Assembly: GCA_014529385.2 (NCBI GenBank)
Contig: CM043971.1
Location: 58,890,209-58,954,208 of the forward strand
Source of the DNA: Adiantum capillus-veneris
Taxonomy: Eukaryota; Streptophyta; Polypodiopsida; Polypodiales; Pteridaceae
Direction: 5' to 3'
DNA: 64,000 bases
In this document: in pieces, positions 43,207 to 54,350 of the stretch
How positions within the stretch are numbered: the stretch's first letter is position 1
Layout of the letters: the number at the start of each line of letters is the position of its first letter
The notes under the pieces: generated by a model
What the model was told of the DNA's origin: nothing
Databases searched by the model: none
The model's input: only the letters and a program-made list of their open reading frames with translations
Translations under genes and position numbers: made by a program

Positions 43207-45700
43207 TCAGCACGCAGCTACCATGAGCAATACAGCGATCATGATCTTAGAATTCATCTTGCAGGACGGGCTCTGTGAAGGGAATTTGCTATACACAAAG
43301 GAGAGCTTTGTTCTGGTCGGAGAAGCAGACACCAAAGGTGTTGATGTTTGAGAGGGTGTGAACTCCTGTAGAGGAGATTTCTTATTGCTTCTATACTTCT
43401 TCATGGGCTCAGGTGGCTCATTGGGCTTAGTTACTGTGGCACCATTTGAAGAGGGTGTACCTTCATGCAAAGAGTGAATAGAGACTCCATAACAAGGCAT
43501 AGATTTGGTAGCCTCCAACCACTCCAGCAGATCTTCATCTGACCCTTCAAGTGTAGTAGGCTGTTCTTGTTCAGGTTTGGTTTCCATTGACAAAGAAACT
43601 TGCTGCACCACGGGATCCATACCACCTTCTAAGAGAATGGGTTGCATCGAGGAGCCAGAAGTATGTATCCACATTGCATCATTTCCCCAATCGTGGAGTG
43701 TTTTAGTGTGTCGCAGCCATGGTCTTCCAATAAGCAAGGGAAATCCGCCCTCAACCTGTGGAAGACGAACCACCACAAAATCCAAGTTAAAAGTAAAGTT
43801 TTGTACCTGTAGAGGCACATTGTCCACGATGCCCACTGGGTATACTGTTCGTTGATCGGCCAATGTAACCGTGAAGGGAGCATGGCGAGTAGGTTGTAGA
43901 CCTAGAGCTAACATAGTGAACTCGGGCATCAGGTTGATGCCAGATCCACCATCCACTATCACTCCTGAGAATTGCTGACCTAAAACGGACACTGTCAGGC
44001 GAGGGCTTCTATAATCAGTGAGTGGAGCAGCGGGATTAGATATCATATAGGACTCGATCTTTTTTTGCAGATCGGAAACTGCTTCCAAGAAAGCTTCATC
44101 AATATCAGAGAGCAGAGATTTGGATTCTTTCATAGCACTGGGGGATTGCTTGTTAACAGCTGCAGGCAGGGTATTCACTGGTGTGAGAATGTGTGGGGGA
44201 GCTGAACTTGATGGAATGCTAAGACCGAGAGCGGCTCTCTGGGCCCCGGTGAGGACGCCCGATGGCTCCTCTGCCAACTGCGGCTGCTTATTTTGAGGGG
44301 TAACCACATGGGTAGAAGGGGGCGGCTAAGAAACATTGCTAACTGCTATCAAATTGAGCTTGGGAAAGGCAAACTCAGTCTGGCTTTGACTTGGGTTCGA
44401 AGCCATGGATGCACAAATTTTAGGGCAATCCTTACTGTAGTGATCCTTCATATCAGGGCAATGACGGCAGGGAGGGGACCCTTCGAGCAGAAGGCATTTG
44501 CTTTGGTAATACCCATACTCTCCGCATCTGTAGCATAAAATGGGCCGATTCAAAGGGCGAGTCGAAGGGCGTGGTGGTCCTTGTTCCTGGTGCATTGAGT
44601 TGGAGGTGGACGCATAGAAGCTTTGAGGTGATGAGGGAGCATGGGTATGATAAAAGCTCTGAGACGGAAAAGTACTTTGCATACCTTGCATAGGAGGGGT
44701 TGTCAGCAAAGGTGGCATATGGTGTGGATGGCCATAGGGAGAAACCATGTTGGATGCAGGTGCTGGCCCTTGCTGAAGAGAAGGACCAAGACTTTGTTGT
44801 ATTTGTCGCAATCCCTTGAGGTAGTAACAATCCTTGTCCTCATGTCCAGATTTTTCACAGAAGTGGCAGTAAACCCGAAGGGGGAATTCCTATGGAGGGT
44901 GCCCTGGAGAGCGGCATGAGCTACACCAAACCGTAGCCTTAGTCTGTCGCTGACACTTGAGCTCTTCTAGCTCGCGCTTAATTTGGTCCAATGCCTCATG
45001 ATGTGGAGGCTTCTCTTGTTTAAGAGAGAAGGACCTCTCCTCTTGAAGAGCTCGGTTCCTTGCGTAAAGAAGTTAAAGGATCAGCAGGACTTTCCAAAAA
45101 CACAGAGGGGGTCTCTATGTGAAGGGGGTTTGTGAACAGCTTCCTAGCCCCCTCTATCCTCGTAGTAGTTGCGATGAACTCCTCCAGAGTGGCGTCGGGT
45201 CGAAGACTCTCTCGTAGTTTTTGCTGAGAACTTTTGGGAAGCGCCTTCTCTACCCACTTCTTAACCATAAATTCACCTGGTTGCTGGGGAAGCTTGGCAA
45301 CCAGAGACTTGGTTTTGGTCATAATATCTGCAAAAGTCTCCTCTGGATGGAGCACCATGTTGGCCAACTCATCCAACACCTTCTCCTTGTAGTCACCTGG
45401 CCGAAAACCTGCACAGAACTGCTATCTTAAGGCTACCCAAGTTGCAAAATGGTTCTCTGCAAACTGGCTGTACCATTTGTCTGCTAAGACATCCAAGGTG
45501 GATGGAAAGAGTACCAAATAAGCATCTTCCCTGTTAAGACCACGACCCCTACAAAGAGATACAAACCTCCTTGCATGGTCGTCAGCATCTTCTGAAGAGA
45601 GACCTTTGAATGTAGGGAACTTGATGTTTACCTTAGCCAAAACGCTAGCCAATGGCTCCATAGCCCCTTACTGAGCCTGTTGCTCAGTAGCCTGCTGTAG
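43207..45700 (-). pseudogene. Gag-protease region of element II
   Basis: Gag starts near 45661 (MEPLASVLAKVNIKFPTFKG), nearly the same as element I. It continues through a capsid part, two CCHC-like knuckles (CYRCGEYGYYQSKC near 44530) and the marker LTGAQRAALGLS. A retropepsin-like protease follows with VIVDGGSGINLMPE near 43950 (family motif D-[ST]-G; here DGGSG) and LIGRPWLRHT. Breaks include a TAA in the codon run before the first ATG, a shift near 45100, a TAG at about 44325, and a one-base shift near 45420. Pol ends after the protease, at the G-rich tract. Confidence 0.87.
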
Positions 45701-46295
45701 CAGAATAGGAGAGAGCTTCACTGGAGATGGTGATCTGAAAGATGTGGAACCGGAGGGAGGAATGGATGATGACGTATGTGGAGGTATGGGTGATGAGGTT
45801 GATGGACTTCTAACAGGTTCCGAGGGTCATCTTCTGTTGTAGTACTTCAAAGGACTCAGGAGGGCGCTTTGACACTCGACTGACCTCCTTGTATGGGTCA
45901 TGCAGCGACCACCAAACCAACCAAGCTTTGGGCAAGAAAACCTTGAACTGGTTGAAGACTGGTCTAGACTCTACTAGACGAGGCGAGTGACTAGACCAGG
46001 CTAGACCAGGGATGAGGAGGACTAGACGAGGGTCTAGACCATGCAAGTGACTAGACCAGGTTGGACCAGGGACGAGGAGGACTAGACCAGGGTCGAGGGG
46101 GTCTAGACCAGAGACGAGGGTAGGTTGGACCAGGGCGAGAGATGACTAGGGCGAGAGAACAGTTGGACCAGGCGAGAGGAGAACAGTGCAAGGCAAGGTA
46201 GGTGAACTAGATAGACCCAACTAGCTCCAAGATTTGCACCTCATAGAGTGAGATTTCAGTTGAGGTCCCACCGTGATCGCCAAAATGAGAGCACC
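45701..46295 (-). repeat. Element II leader with candidate primer site and GACCAG repeats
   Basis: Same arrangement as in element I. Repeated ACTAGACCAGG units lie at 45940-46190. TTTTGGCGATCACGGTGGGA (minus) is next to the LTR at about 46268-46287. Confidence 0.6.
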
Positions 46296-46861
46296 TATAG
46301 CGCGGATAACATGTTGTGCTCTCTACAGTGGGTGGTCCTCAGTGCAATGTGCGTGACAATCTCACTCAAATGACTGAATCTCCCTCAAACAGATGAACAG
46401 AAAGGAAACAATAGACGTCAACAGAGATCGCAAAGACACAACAGCAGACCAGAACATACTCGACTATCTCAAAGACCGATATAGACTCTGGCGTGGCAGC
46501 ACACTCAGCTCCAGCCCAGGACTCTCAGGTACAGTGGGGGTGTCGAGGCTCATATGTGCCGGGATGGTGCAGACGTGCTCTGTGTAAAGACTCACTGCTC
46601 TCGAGAACTATGTTGGACCAAAGGTGAAGAGGATGATCCCGATGACCAACCGCTTCTACTCATATGTAACACCATAAAGGGCCACCAACGGCTCATAAAT
46701 GTCAGCCATGTGGTGACCTGGCCACGATGTCCACAAGACCACCGTCGGTACCTTGCCACTGCCACGTGTCACTCCCAACCCAGAGGGTCCGTCCAGTGTG
46801 AAACAGCCTAGACCAACTGTACTAACTGTGTCCTGTGAAAGTGACACTGTAGCCTGCTACA
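46296..46861 (-). repeat. Element II 5' LTR
   Basis: 566 bp, starting TATAGCGCGGATAAC (first TG mutated to TA) and ending AGCCTGCTACA before GAGAC. Confidence 0.9.
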
Positions 46862-46866
46862 GAGAC

Positions 46867-49046
46867 CAAAAATCTCTATTCCTAGATTACATAGCTAGCT
46901 TTCCTTCCACCTCTCTCTAGAGGTTAGGCAAGTGTTAGATCTTTGAACTAAATGAACTACTATTATGAATCTTAGGTTGGGCATGTGGTGGAGCTTTTCT
47001 TCACACCATGTTTCAATAGAGCTTATCTTAGACAAGTGGTGGATCTTTGAACAAAACTCCCCATGTACAAAATACATCTGGTTTAGGGTTGATTCAATAG
47101 ATCCTAGCTTGGACAAATGGTGGACCTTGACACAATACTCCTCATGTACAACATATATCTGGTTTAGGGGTAATAGATCCTATCTTGGACACATGGTGGA
47201 GCTTGCTACTAAAGATAATAGGCTACACAAATGATCTTCTAGTATTTTATTATGCCTACTTTATGCATTTGGTACACCTTGCATCTCTAAAGGTTGGAGA
47301 AGTTGTGGCCTTTTGGATTTAGCCACACTTTATTTATGTAGCCTAGCTTGGACAAGCGGTGAACCTTAGCTTCCCTCCATGTTTCAAGGGAGCCTCAATT
47401 GGATAAGTGGTTTTTGAAGTTCCAATCGATCCTAGCTTGGACACATTGTGGAGCTTGGGAGCTTGCTTCTATCCCCATGTTCCAATGGAGTTAGCTTGGA
47501 CAAGTGGTGGACCTTGGAGAAAAACTCTCCATGTACAACATATCATGGTGAACCTTGCAATTATTTAATATACCTATCTTGGAGAAATGGTGGAACCTTG
47601 ATTACCTCCATACATCAAGCTCAGGTTGCTAAAGCTTGCTTCTCTCCATGTTTTGGTGGAGCCTAACTAGGACAAGTGGTGAAACTTGATTCTCTCCATG
47701 TTTTAGAGGAGCCTAACTCGGAAAAGTGGTAGAGCTTGACCTCTCTAAATGTTGCTAAGTATCCTAGATTATTCAAGTGGTGCACATTGAAACGAAACCA
47801 CCCATGTACAACAAACATCTCATGTTTCAATGGAGCCTAGCTTGGACAAGTGGTAGAGCTCACTCTCTCCATGTTTCAATGGAGAGCCTACCTTGGACAA
47901 GTGTTGAACCCCATTGACAACATATCATGGATTTTGAAGTGGTGGAAAGAAGTACTAGCTTGGGTGGTGGACCTTGCTTCTCTCCATGCTTCAATGGAAC
48001 CTTAGCGTTGGGGAGGAGATGGTAGACCTTGAAGTAAGACCTTGCATGCTATAGCCCCTCATATGTTGTGCATATAGTGGACCTTGAAATTGTGCTATAA
48101 GTGCAGCTTGGAGAATTGGTGGACCTTTGATAATCTCCATACATCAACAAGCCAAGTTTGGACAAGTGGTGGACCTACAAACCAAAATATTCACTACAAT
48201 AGAGTATATGTTGAATATGTGGTGAAATTTGAGATTAAAACACCCATGCTACTAGAGAAGATAAGTTGCAAATGTGATGGAGCATTGTATCAATGTCCCA
48301 TGCCTAATTTTGACTAGTGATGACTTTGAAACTATCCCCCTAGTCTACAAGAAAACATATATGGAACAAGAGGTTAGGCTACCTTTGTTGCATCAATGCA
48401 TCCCATGTTACCAAATACTATAGGTTTCGTGGATAGTTATTGGACCTTGTATCAATGCTCAATGTATAGCTCGGACAAGTGGTGGACCTTGAATCTCTCT
48501 ATTCTTCAAATGGACAATATATTGGAGACATGGTCTGCTATGTTTCTCAAAAAATTTATGTTTTGAAACCTTTTGAGGCCCCATGTAAGAGACACTCTCA
48601 ATCTTCCATACAATGGCCATCCCAATAGTACTATCATCCTTTGATCTAGTCCTTGTATTTATGCATAATGTTTTCCTTCTTTTGCAGATACAAAGGAGTT
48701 AAGTGAGATAAAAATGAGGTATATTTCACGCTATGATTAAAATGAAGATCCTTTTGGGACACCAACTTTTCCTATCCACAAGAATGTACTTTTTATATTA
48801 ATGGGGTGGCTTTTGAAGTGCGACTTTCATGTATTCAAAGAGCTGATTATTGGCTATTTGTGCATACTGCCCTTAAAAGTGGTGTGGCTATTCACATCAA
48901 GGGTTTCCCAATTGGTGAGAAACAATATCATTTATGATTGTCCCTAGCTTCAACAAGTGGTGGAGTTTTTCTTATGCTAACGTTTCAAGGGATCCTAGCT
49001 TAGATAAGTGGTTTCCCATGTTTCAATGTTGCCTAGCTTGGACACA
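46867..49046 (+). repeat. Degenerate satellite, block 2
   Basis: Continuation of block 1 after element II. It has the same AGCTTGGACAAGTGGTGG core and linkers, more diverged toward 48300-48900, where only traces remain. In one frame many units read LDKWWTL and NSPCTTYIWF, but stops are frequent. It ends at the TA where the pogo element begins. Confidence 0.85.
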
Positions 49047-50090
49047 TAGGGTAGAGGAGCCAATATAGAGACGGTCAAATTGGGAGCTAAAAAAAAGGCT
49101 AAAATTGTTGGATGATTTCAAATCTGAGGTGCTAGGTAGGATTGCCATGTGTTGGTGAACATGTGGAGGTAAGATGATGACTTGGCACTACTCATAAGAG
49201 GCTTTTTTAAGCTGTTTTTTATTTTCTTTGTAACTAAAATGGGGGTGAGAAGTGAGCCGGACCCGCCCCCCTCAGATGGTTAGTAAATCTCCAAAGCGTG
49301 TTTGGGCAGGTACCACTATACGGACTATTGCATTCCTTTAAAAATCCTCACCAACTCCTTTTACGAGCAATTGCTGAACCAATTTCTACACGCTCCTACG
49401 AGAAGCAAGAAGCAGCGGCATTCCCTGGTGGAAAACCTGGCGGCATTCAGCAGCGGCATTCCCTGACAGCATTCTCTGCGCCAACTACACCATTGTTACT
49501 ACCGTTGCACCGCATCCCTTGCACCATCCTGAGCATCACCTTAACCCATCAGGTCATCTACAAGCGGGCTGGATGGGGAGGCTCATTGTCATCGTAAATG
49601 GTGGGCCAGAATAGCGAGCGAATCATTATAGATGGCAACAACTGTCAGCTATTACACCCCCCCTCCCCCCGTGCCACCTATGCCCCTTGTAATGCCTCCC
49701 TTCAGGTGCATCCCTTAGCATCTCTTAGCTTCACCTTGAGCCATCGAATATGGTGGAAATGCTGCCACAAACACAAGGCACGAAGTTGATGTTGCTCAGA
49801 AGGCAATTAGCTTGATGGAGTCTCTTACTGACAATCGCCTCCTTTCAAAAACCTTTCCGGATTGAATTCCTTAGCATCATCTCCCAGGAACATCAAAGGT
49901 TTCTCCACTTTGGTCTTCTGCGAGCTTCGCATCTTCTCCAACCAACAACCCACTTTGGGAGTCTCACAATACATTGCAAACGAGGTTACTCACCATCATT
50001 GAAGACACTTAAGACTTTTTGTAACACCCAGTGCAGAAAGAAGGTAAAAACACACATCCTCACTTCTCATAAGGCCTTTTCACAGATCCC

Positions 50091-50586
50091 ATGTTGCAAT
50101 CATGGTGCAAATACGAAGTGCATCAAAGGCTGGATCTTCATCTTCAACCGGGAAGTAGGCCTACAATCCAGGTGCAAATACGCAATGCCCTCCATGACAC
50201 CCCAAAATCATTCATCGATGAAGCTCGTGTCGGAGACTTCAGCCTCCCTAAACATGTGGATGCATCGAGGGCTACACAATCAGCTTCAATGGGTTTTGGA
50301 AGCTCATATGGCTGCATTGCTCCTGGTAACTGAATAGCTCTCACAAATTTGCCCTAATTTTATACATTTTAGTCTCATTTTTGCATAATTTGCACTTGAT
50401 GAAAATCTAATTTGCACTTCTTTGTGCACACAGAGGCGGATGGTAATCACTGAGCACTCACATAACGGCAAAGAGCACTCGCAAGCATGGTTGTCTGCAT
50501 ATTTAAATGGGTTCATTGATGCACTCAGAAGAGGAAGATGGTGCGGAACTGACATCCATGACATGCCTCTGCAGTACTCTTTCCAG
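50091..50586 (+). other. Two exon-like segments inside the pogo element
   Basis: Segment A (50091-50329) gives RPTIQVQIRNALHDTPK and SFIDEARVGDFSLPKH, ending at a GGTAACTG donor. Segment B (about 50432-50586) has an acceptor CACACAG, gives VITEHSHNGKEHSQAWLSA and RRGRWCGTDIHDMPL, and ends CCAG followed by GTGAGG. The peptides look like normal coding sequence but their phases do not join simply. They run opposite to the transposase and may be captured host exons. I do not recognise the protein. Confidence 0.4.
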
Positions 50587-51080
50587 GTGAGGCTTTGCAT
50601 TCTAGCAGCCTCACTCAGTACTCGTACATGCTAATAGTACATTATACATACAACAGTATGACAACTCAAGCTAAAGCATTGAACAGAGATACATGTCTTG
50701 GACATTATGTACATGATTTTTTAATTCATCATAAAAAATAATAAAACAAGAGAGGAAATAAGATGTCGTAACCGTTCTGAATTTCGATGCACTTATATGT
50801 GGATAAATTAACCTCCTAAAAGATTACTCAAAATGGAGCTTCTTACATGAGGGGTTGTGTCGTATACAATTCGATTTGTTAATGGGATAAAACAAAAAGT
50901 AATTCTCTGCATACATGTGGGACTGAAGGAAGACAAAAAACTGAGCCTGTAATGTTGTATCTATTGATGAGCTTGCCGAAATCTTCTCCGCTCCTCCATA
51001 CAGCTTGCTTTGCTACAGGAGATAAGACAAAAAGGGTTTCTTGCATACATGGGCGTTGAATCAAGACAAAAATTCAGGCT

Positions 51081-52186
51081 TTACTGACTTCTTTGCTGAT
51101 AAGCTTGTCGAAATCTTCCCAGCTTCTCCATACGGTGCTTGCGGGCAAAAGCATGATATGGCATATCTATGTGTAGTGGTCTTAGTTGCAAACCCTCGAG
51201 GGAACCTTGCTCCCATAGAATGGAACTCATTCTACCTTGAAATAAGACATGCTGTGCTTCCCATTCTTTCCTTGCATGCTTGGCTTGTTGAGCATCCACC
51301 CTTCGTTGTCGTGCTACTTCCTTCTCAGCAAGTGAGTTGAGTCTTTTCTTCTCCTTTTCCAATCTCTTCTCCTCTTTCACTTTGGCAACTTCTTCTTCTT
51401 AGCATTCTTTGCTCTCATACTTTCAATGTATTGAGAGGAGGTAAGAATAAGGCTATTGGTGTAGTCTACGAATGCTTCTCGATTTGCTTGTCTGACACAC
51501 ACTTCTCTCATTGGTACCTGTAGTATATCAATAATACGGTTGTGTTCTTCGGAATCCTTTTGTTGTATGGTTAATGATGGAGGTTGATTCTCAACCCCAA
51601 ACTCTTTCCGAGGTTGCACTTCTAATGTTGGAGGCATATTTTCTTGTCTACTTTGTTGCACTTCTGGTCTTGCTCTGGCTGATAGCTGAGCACCTCCAAT
51701 AAGTTGGTGAAAGTGTCCCCCCATGAGCTCAGATTGCGGCATATTCTCACCTCCACTTCGATGCACTTCTGGTCTTGTTGTGGCTGATAGTTGAGCACCT
51801 TCAATGTGTTGGTGAAAGTGTCCCCCAATGAGCTCCGATTGTGGCATATTCTCACCTCCACTTCGATGCACTTCTGGTCTTGCTCTGGCTGATAGCTGAG
51901 CACCTCCAATGTGTTGGTGAAAGTGTCCCCCCATGAGCTCAGATTGCGGCACATTCTCACCTCCACTTCGATGCACTTCTGGTCTTGCTCTAGCTAATAG
52001 CTGAGCACCTCCAACGTGTTGGTGAAAGTGTCCCCCCGTGAGCTCAGATTGCATCATATTCTCACCTCCACTTCGATGCGCTTCTGGTCTTTCTCCAGCC
52101 GATAGCTGATCACCTCCAATGTGTTGGTGAAAATGTCCACCCATGAGCTCAGATTGCGGCATATTCTTACCTTTGCTTTGATTCCC
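51081..52186 (-). pseudogene. C-terminal repeat domain of the pogo transposase, after stop and frameshift
   Basis: In the same frame as the transposase, after a TAA at 52184-52186, five more units of a 35-residue repeat continue (ELMGGHFHQHIGGAQLSARA as the typical part). A tail then follows (REVCVRQANREAFVDYTNS) to about 51377. A one-base shift in an AAG-rich run near 51390 leads to a Lys/Glu-rich helix (EEKRLEKEKKRLNSLAEKE, 51081-51380), a tail often seen in Tigger-type transposases. The intact ancestor would have been one protein of about 940 residues. Two single lesions split it. Confidence 0.8.
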
Positions 52187-52290
52187 TTATGGTCTTTCTC
52201 CAACTGATAGCTCAACACCTCCAATGTTTTGGTGAAAGTGTCCACCCATGAGCTCAGATGTCTTTGTTGCTATGGTGATATTTGTTGGAA
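51661..52290 (-). repeat. 105-bp tandem repeat coding for 35 residues, six units
   Basis: Units start at 51661, 51766, 51871, 51976, 52081 and 52186, an exact 105-bp period with no indels. The consensus peptide has SELMGGHFHQHIGGAQLS, a Glu-Arg or Ala-Arg segment, PEVHRSGGEN and MPQ. Differences are mostly single bases. The lack of length change shows selection on the frame or recent duplication. Confidence 0.95.
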
Positions 52291-53926
52291 TGTCACCAGC
52301 TTGTAGTAATTGAGTGAAGCTTAGGGAATTGGCTATCTCCTCTTCCAGAGGCATGGCTGCTCCATCTTCTTCTAGGATTTCATTTGCCATGGAAATTAGG
52401 GCAAGAGCCGCGTCTTCTTCAATGGTTCCTTGCATGGGTGTGCTAGGAACTTGAGATAAGTCATCATCCATTTCTATTGTTACCTCTTGCGTAATGTTAA
52501 TGTGATTACACGGCATTCCGTCAAACTTTACTGCTGATGCATTAAGTGGCCATATACCTGTTGCACAGAACCCAGCCATGATGTTGGCCGGGGTTAAGGA
52601 TGAGTTTAGAGCTTTCGAGACAATCGAGGCCAACTCTGACTTGCTGGCATGAGATGAGGCTGTCCTATGCTGCCAAATAGCTCTCTCCTTGCGGAAGTGA
52701 ACCTTCAATGATTTGAAAACAGAAACATCTAGGGGCTGCAACTTATGGGAGGTATGTGCTGGTAATGTTATGGTATCTATGCCTGCTTCGTGTGCTTTGG
52801 CCACAACCTCCAAGGAGACATGACTCCCATGTCCATCAAGAATGAGTAGATGTCTATTTTGTTTACCGATTTGTTGAGAGATAGCATCGTCAAAATGTTG
52901 AAGCCAAGCTTGGAAGAGTTCTCCTGTCATCCATGCCTTCCTTTGAACGGCCATTGCTGCCCCATCTTCACAGTGTTGAATGTAATTTCCATTAATCCGA
53001 CTGCCCTTAAATATGTAATATCCTGGAATAGCACTCCTGGCTGCATTGACACAACATAAAACTGTCATCCACTCACGAGAATCGCAAGTGATTCCATAAA
53101 CAGATTTGGTCCCTTTTCTTGCAAGTATCTTCATTTCTTTGTCTCTAGAACCTTGAAATCCGGTCTCATCTGCATTCCAAATATGTGAGGGAGGATAGTG
53201 ATTTTGATTATACAACTCTTGAAGGTTGTCATGCAATGTTTTGACTATCTCCGGTTGAAATCTGGTTGCTCTTGACTGATCCAAGCTTTCAGAGACTCGA
53301 AAGACCAACTTTGGGTGTCTTCTTCTGAATCCTTCCCACCAACTTCTTCCAGGAATGCCGTTTGTAAACAATGTTTCCCTGGTTTGGCAAATCTCCGCTA
53401 CTTTTAGCTTCACATCCATGATTGAGACTCCATGCCCGGAATAACACTTCAAAAAGATCCACTGTAGTAATGCTTCCTCCTCTTCCATGGAGAGTATTGT
53501 CGATGGTCCTTTCTTCTTTTTCTGCGTCCTGCCCTCTTCCCAATTGGATATGGCAGCTCTGCTTATGCCGAATTGCATTGAGCATTTGTGTAAGGAGAGC
53601 CCATTTTCACGTGCTTGAAGAGCGTTTGCCATATCGTGTGTTGTCCATGTTAGGTTGGGACGATTCTTTGGCTTCTTGGGCGTCATTCGCATGTCTTCAC
53701 TTGCTTCCTGGGCTTGTAGGGTGGGGATGGAAATGTTTGGAGTAGTGGCTTTTGGGAAAGCCGCTTTGGCTTGGCGTGCAAGAGGAGGACTTCTTTTTGC
53801 TATTTTGTTGGGTCTTTTTCCACTGTTTTTATCAATCTGCCTAGTCGATGAAAAAACATTGTTGGGCTGATTTGCTGAAGTGTTTTGCCTGCTAGCCCTT
53901 GTGCTTCTTCCGTTGCTTTTTGCCAT
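52187..53926 (-). CDS. Pogo/Tigger-family DDE transposase
   Basis: 579 codons from ATG 53924-53926. A basic Ser/Arg leader is followed by a psq-type helix-turn-helix (MANALQARENGLSLHKCSMQ, ending FGISRAAISNWEEGR), a CENP-B-type DNA-binding segment (GRSWWEGFRRRHPKL), then the DDE catalytic core. WNADETGF carries the first Asp, LLILDGHGSH the second, and LQPLDVSVFKSLK the third. All three acids are present. The family cuts and pastes DNA into TA sites, which fits the TA flanks. The frame runs into the first 35-residue repeat and stops at 52184-52186. The core looks intact; whether a protein lacking the tail would work is unknown. Confidence 0.93.
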   Translation of the reverse strand: MAKSNGRSTRASRQNTSANQPNNVFSSTRQIDKNSGKRPNKIAKRSPPLARQAKAAFPKATTPNISIPTLQAQEASEDMRMTPKKPKNRPNLTWTTHDMANALQARENGLSLHKCSMQFGISRAAISNWEEGRTQKKKKGPSTILSMEEEEALLQWIFLKCYSGHGVSIMDVKLKVAEICQTRETLFTNGIPGRSWWEGFRRRHPKLVFRVSESLDQSRATRFQPEIVKTLHDNLQELYNQNHYPPSHIWNADETGFQGSRDKEMKILARKGTKSVYGITCDSREWMTVLCCVNAARSAIPGYYIFKGSRINGNYIQHCEDGAAMAVQRKAWMTGELFQAWLQHFDDAISQQIGKQNRHLLILDGHGSHVSLEVVAKAHEAGIDTITLPAHTSHKLQPLDVSVFKSLKVHFRKERAIWQHRTASSHASKSELASIVSKALNSSLTPANIMAGFCATGIWPLNASAVKFDGMPCNHINITQEVTIEMDDDLSQVPSTPMQGTIEEDAALALISMANEILEEDGAAMPLEEEIANSLSFTQLLQAGDIPTNITIATKTSELMGGHFHQNIGGVELSVGERP

Positions 53927-54014
53927 AGCTAACCTACGGATAAAAGAAGTGGTTTGAACTTTGAAAAAAGACGTTGGCAGGCACTAACAAGATTTAAAGA
54001 AGAAAGAGGACTTA

Positions 54015-54350
54015 CCCTGTCCAAGAAAATGACTAATCTTTTTTGTCTTGAAGAAGATGTGAATATTCCTTCATGGAGAACTTCCTCTTTGGGGCAGGTG
54101 GAGCGATTGCTTCGGGACTTGGACTCCTCTTTTGGGGTTGTGAGGTAGAATCAACAAGCTTCGGACTAATGAAAGGAGGCTTCTTCCTTGGAATCTTGCA
54201 TGTAAAGGCAGGCATCACATGAACTTTTCCACAGCAGCAAACACGTCCACCATTCCTATGTAGAAGAAGTGATGTACATAATAGCTCAGCAAGTTGGGGA
54301 TGCCTTTCTGTCAAGCAAGCCTTACATTCGCAAGGAGCTACACCAGCCAT
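54015..54350 (-). CDS. Cys-rich ORF upstream of the transposase
   Basis: A 105-codon frame from ATG 54348-54350 (MAGVAPCECKACLTERHPQL) has nine Cys, arranged CECKAC, then CCCGKVHVMPAFTC, which could bind zinc. It is followed by a Pro/Ser/Lys-rich end. A donor-like ACAGG|GTAAGTCC follows at about 54015 and an acceptor CCGTAG|GTTAGC lies at about 53932, so it may be a 5' exon of the transposase gene. In-frame stop codons before the donor argue that splicing is not simple. Function unknown. Confidence 0.45.

Larger units (their letters stand above)
40222..46861 (-). mobile_element. LTR element II carrying a kinase pseudogene
   Basis: A 6640-bp minus-sense element of the element I family. Its LTRs are at 46296-46861 and 40222-40792, flanked by the duplication GAGAC (40217-40221 and 46862-46866). 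In element order it holds the leader, gag with zinc knuckles, a protease, a G-rich tract, a decayed protein kinase and a second short G-rich stretch. RT, RNase H and integrase are missing. The duplication shows that the kinase arrived inside the element as one insertion. Confidence 0.92.

Noticed and set aside
51661-52290. Evenly spaced repeats resembling a CRISPR array
   Set aside because: The units are contiguous 105-bp coding repeats with no variable spacers.
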